Shown in pieces: positions 4,284 to 6,724 of a DNA stretch of 6,724 nt (position 1 is the first letter of the stretch; each line of letters opens with the position of its first letter). The notes below the pieces were generated by a model. The model searched no databases, was not told where the DNA came from, and saw only the letters and a list, made by a program, of their open reading frames with translations. Source of the DNA: Candidatus Scatomorpha stercoravium (lineage in GTDB: Bacteria > Bacillota > Clostridia > Oscillospirales > Oscillospiraceae). The DNA lies in contig DVKN01000266.1 in the NCBI GenBank assembly GCA_018716005.1, positions 1 through 6,724 on the forward strand, in the 5' to 3' direction. Both the position numbers and the translations under genes were made by a program.

Positions 4284-6724
4284 TCAGCCGAGCTCCCTGA
4301 GGGAGCCTTCGAGGTTCGCGATGAGCGCGCGGGCCTTATCGGCGCGCTCGCGCTCGGCGTTGACGACGGCCTCGGGGGCGCGGGAGACGAAATTCTCGTT
4401 GGCGAGCTTCTTCTCCTGGGCCTCGAGCTGCTTCTTCGCCTTCTCGAGCTCCTTCGTGAGCCTGGCGCGCTCGGCCTCGAGGTCGACGAGCTCGGCCATG
4501 GGCATGAAGAGCCTGGCGGAGTGCGTCGTGACGGTCACCATGCCGGGGCCGGCCTCATATTCGGGGCCAGTGACCTCGACCTCGCTCGCGCTCGCGAGGC
4601 GCTCCATGTAGGGCGCGCCGGCGGCGAAGGTGGCGGCCTCCGCGGTGGAGACTATGACCTTGGCCTTGCGGCTGGGGGCGACGTTCATGTCGGCGCGGCG
4701 GGAGCGGACGGCGCGTATCGCGTCCATGACGAGCTCGAAACTGCGCTCCTCCTCCGGGAAGGCGAGGGCCGGGTCGTACTTCGGGTACGGGGCGATGATG
4801 AGCGCCTCGCAATCGTGCGGCAGGGCCTGGTAAATCTCCTCGGTGATGTAGGGCATGAAGGGGTGCAGCAGCTCGAGTATCCTCGTGAGCGTGAAGAGCA
4901 GCACGCGCTCGGCGCTCTCCTTGGCCTTGGGGTCGGAGCCGCTCAGACGGGCCTTCGTGAGCTCGATGTACCAGTCGCAGAAGGTGTCCCAGATGAAGTC
5001 GTATATCTTCTGGGCCGCGATGCCGAGCTCGTATTTGTCGAGGTTCTCGCGCACCTCGCCGCAGAGCGTGTTGAGCTTGCCGAGCACCCACTTGTCGGGC
5101 AGCTCGAGCGTCTCGGGCAGCTTGTTGTCCTCAATTGTGAGGTTCATCATCACGAAGCGGCTCGCGTTCCAGAGCTTGTTCGCGAAGTTGCGCATGGCCT
5201 CGCAGCGCTCGACGTAGAAGCGGGTGTCGTTGCCGGGGCTGTTGCCGGTGATGATGTTGAAGCGCAGCGCGTCCGCGCCGAAGCGCTCTATCATCTCTAT
5301 CGGGTCGACGCCGTTGCCCGCGGATTTGGACATCTTCTTGCCGTGCGGGTCGCGTATCAGGCCGTGAATGAGCACGGTGTGGAAGGGCGGCTTGTGCGTC
5401 TGCTCGCAGGCGGAGAATATCATGCGGGCGACCCAGAAGAAGATGATGTCGTAGCCCGTGACGAGGACGTCCGTGGGGTAGAAGTACTTGAGGTCCTCGG
5501 TCTCCTCGGGCCAGCCGAGCGTGGAGAAGGGCCAGAGGGCGGAGCTGAACCAGGTGTCGAGCACGTCGGGGTCCTGCTCGATGTTCTTGCTGTGGCAGGC
5601 CTCGCACTCGGCCGCGTCCTCGCGGGAGACGGTCATGTGCCCGCAGTCGGCGCAGTACCAGGCGGGTATGCGGTGGCCCCACCAGAGCTGGCGGGAGATG
5701 CACCAGTCGCGCACGTTGTGCATCCAGTTGAGGTAAGTCTTGGTGAAGCGCTCGGGCACGAACTTGACTTCGCCGTCCTCGACGACCTTGATGGCCGGGC
5801 CGGCGAGGGGCTGCATCTTCACGAACCACTGCTCGCTCGACATGGGCTCCACGTCGTTGTGGCAGCGGTAGCAGGTGCCGACGTTGTGGCTGTACTCCTC
5901 GACCTTGACGAGGTAGCCCTCGCGTTCGAGGTCGGCCACGATGGCCTCGCGGGCCTCGTAGCGGTCCATGCCGTTATACTTGCCGCCGTTGATTATCCTC
6001 GCGTTGTTGTCGAGGATAAGAATCTCCTCGAGACCGTGGCGCTGGGCGACCTCGAAGTCGTTCGGGTCGTGGCAGGGCGTCATCTTGACGCAGCCGGTGC
6101 CGAAGTCCATCTCGACGTAGTCGTCCGCGACGATGGGGATTTCGCGGCCGACGAGCGGGAGGATGCAGGTCTTGCCGACAATGTCCTTATAGCGCTCGTC
6201 GTTCGGGTTGACGGCGACGCCGGTGTCGCCGAGCATGGTCTCGGGGCGGGTGGTGGCGATGATAAGCTCGCCGCTGCCGTCGCTGAGCGGATAGCGCACG
6301 TGCCAGAGGTGGCCGGGCTTCTCCACGTACTCGACCTCGGCGTCGGAGAGGGCGGTCGTGCAGTGCGGGCACCAGTTGATTATCCTGTGGCCCTTGTAGA
6401 TGAGGCCCTTCTCGTACATGTGGACGAAGGTCTCGCGCACGGCCTTGGCGCAGGTGTCGTCCATCGTGAAGCGCTGCCGCTCCCAGTCGCAGGAGCAGCC
6501 GAGGGTCTTGAGCTGCTGCACGATGCGGTCGCCGTACTTGTTCTTCCAGGCCCAGACCTCGTCGAGGAAGCCCTCGCGGCCCAGGTCGAAGCGGGTCTTG
6601 CCCTCATTGCGGAGCTTCTCCTCGACCTTTATCTGCGTGGCGATGCCGGCGTGGTCGTAGCCGGGCAGCCAGAGCGTGGAGTAGCCGTCCATGCGCTTGT
6701 AGCGCACGAGGATGTCCTGTATTG
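4284..6724 (-). CDS. valS: Valyl-tRNA synthetase, N-terminus beyond window edge
   Basis: Class I cytoplasmic enzyme that attaches valine to tRNA-Val and edits mischarged threonine. The frame runs open through the right edge: the first whole codons in the window read IQDILVRYKRMDGYS, the stretch that normally follows the HMGHALDNT signature, so the catalytic HIGH motif and roughly 60 residues lie outside. The window holds 812 whole codons plus a stop. A GTG at 6707 is internal, not the start. Seen in order: LPGYDHAGIATQ; NWCPHC; the CP1 editing domain with TTRPETMLGDTGVAVNP (about 5.97-6.25 kb region includes its remainder); CYRCHNDVEP and two cysteine pairs in YCADCG...CEACHSKN, likely zinc-binding; DVLDTWFSSALWPF; KMSKS at 5322-5336; the anticodon domain; and a C-terminal coiled coil rich in Glu, Lys and Ala ending at 4287. 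It is followed by a strong terminator. Regulation, including any T-box, would lie outside the window. Confidence 0.97.
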   Translation of the reverse strand, partial: IQDILVRYKRMDGYSTLWLPGYDHAGIATQIKVEEKLRNEGKTRFDLGREGFLDEVWAWKNKYGDRIVQQLKTLGCSCDWERQRFTMDDTCAKAVRETFVHMYEKGLIYKGHRIINWCPHCTTALSDAEVEYVEKPGHLWHVRYPLSDGSGELIIATTRPETMLGDTGVAVNPNDERYKDIVGKTCILPLVGREIPIVADDYVEMDFGTGCVKMTPCHDPNDFEVAQRHGLEEILILDNNARIINGGKYNGMDRYEAREAIVADLEREGYLVKVEEYSHNVGTCYRCHNDVEPMSSEQWFVKMQPLAGPAIKVVEDGEVKFVPERFTKTYLNWMHNVRDWCISRQLWWGHRIPAWYCADCGHMTVSREDAAECEACHSKNIEQDPDVLDTWFSSALWPFSTLGWPEETEDLKYFYPTDVLVTGYDIIFFWVARMIFSACEQTHKPPFHTVLIHGLIRDPHGKKMSKSAGNGVDPIEMIERFGADALRFNIITGNSPGNDTRFYVERCEAMRNFANKLWNASRFVMMNLTIEDNKLPETLELPDKWVLGKLNTLCGEVRENLDKYELGIAAQKIYDFIWDTFCDWYIELTKARLSGSDPKAKESAERVLLFTLTRILELLHPFMPYITEEIYQALPHDCEALIIAPYPKYDPALAFPEEERSFELVMDAIRAVRSRRADMNVAPSRKAKVIVSTAEAATFAAGAPYMERLASASEVEVTGPEYEAGPGMVTVTTHSARLFMPMAELVDLEAERARLTKELEKAKKQLEAQEKKLANENFVSRAPEAVVNAERERADKARALIANLEGSLRELG

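Noticed and set aside
3653..4300. Plus-strand frame opposite the SLOG gene
   Set aside because: It mirrors the codons of a gene with clear family motifs and runs through a strong terminator hairpin; it is a shadow frame.
5131..5829. Minus-strand frame overlapping valS in another phase
   Set aside because: Arg/His/Leu/Ala-rich translation typical of a shifted high-GC frame, inside conserved ValRS sequence that is itself intact, so no frameshift is needed.
6705..6707. GTG as the start of valS
   Set aside because: The frame stays open to the window edge and the upstream codons (IQDILV) match the ValRS sequence after the HIGH motif, so this is an internal valine codon.

Overview
This window looks like ordinary chromosomal core sequence from a high-GC, spore-forming member of the Clostridia (Firmicutes/Bacillota), plausibly an uncultured Oscillospirales-type gut bacterium. 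The evidence is the spore maturation pair spmA-spmB, an AbrB regulator of the clostridial type, the ywiB-argS pair known from Bacillus, a YpsA-like SLOG protein, strong GGAG-type ribosome binding sites and consensus sigma-A promoters. The lineage below class level is inference. I see no mobile element, tRNA, rRNA, CRISPR array or phage gene.

Layout from left to right. Positions 1-395 (-) hold the first 131 codons of spmB, cut by the window edge. Positions 392-967 (-) are spmA, overlapping spmB by an ATGA junction. Positions 968-1115 are a divergent control region with a near-perfect sigma-A promoter facing abrB and a possible sigma-E promoter facing spmA on the same bases. Positions 1116-1361 (+) are abrB, the only rightward gene. 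Positions 1362-1451 are a convergent terminator region with two hairpins. Positions 1452-3197 (-) are argS, 3204-3632 (-) ywiB (DUF1934) with its own promoter, 3695-4198 (-) a YpsA-like SLOG protein, 4199-4283 a strong bidirectional terminator plus a second hairpin, and 4284-6724 (-) valS, whose N-terminus lies beyond the right edge.

The genes fall into three functional groups. The first is spore core dehydration (spmAB), next to a transition-state regulator (abrB). The second is the housekeeping unit ywiB-argS. The third is valS followed by the SLOG gene, which has no visible promoter of its own and probably depends on read-through of the valS terminator. Two tRNA synthetases of class I (Arg, Val) therefore lie within 3 kb on the same strand but in separate transcription units.

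I found no convincing undescribed system. The points most worth a second look are the fully overlapping divergent promoters between spmA and abrB, the HMGN form of the class I HIGH motif and the K-rich insertion in ArgRS, the four-cysteine C-terminus of AbrB, and the tandem hairpins ahead of the SLOG gene.
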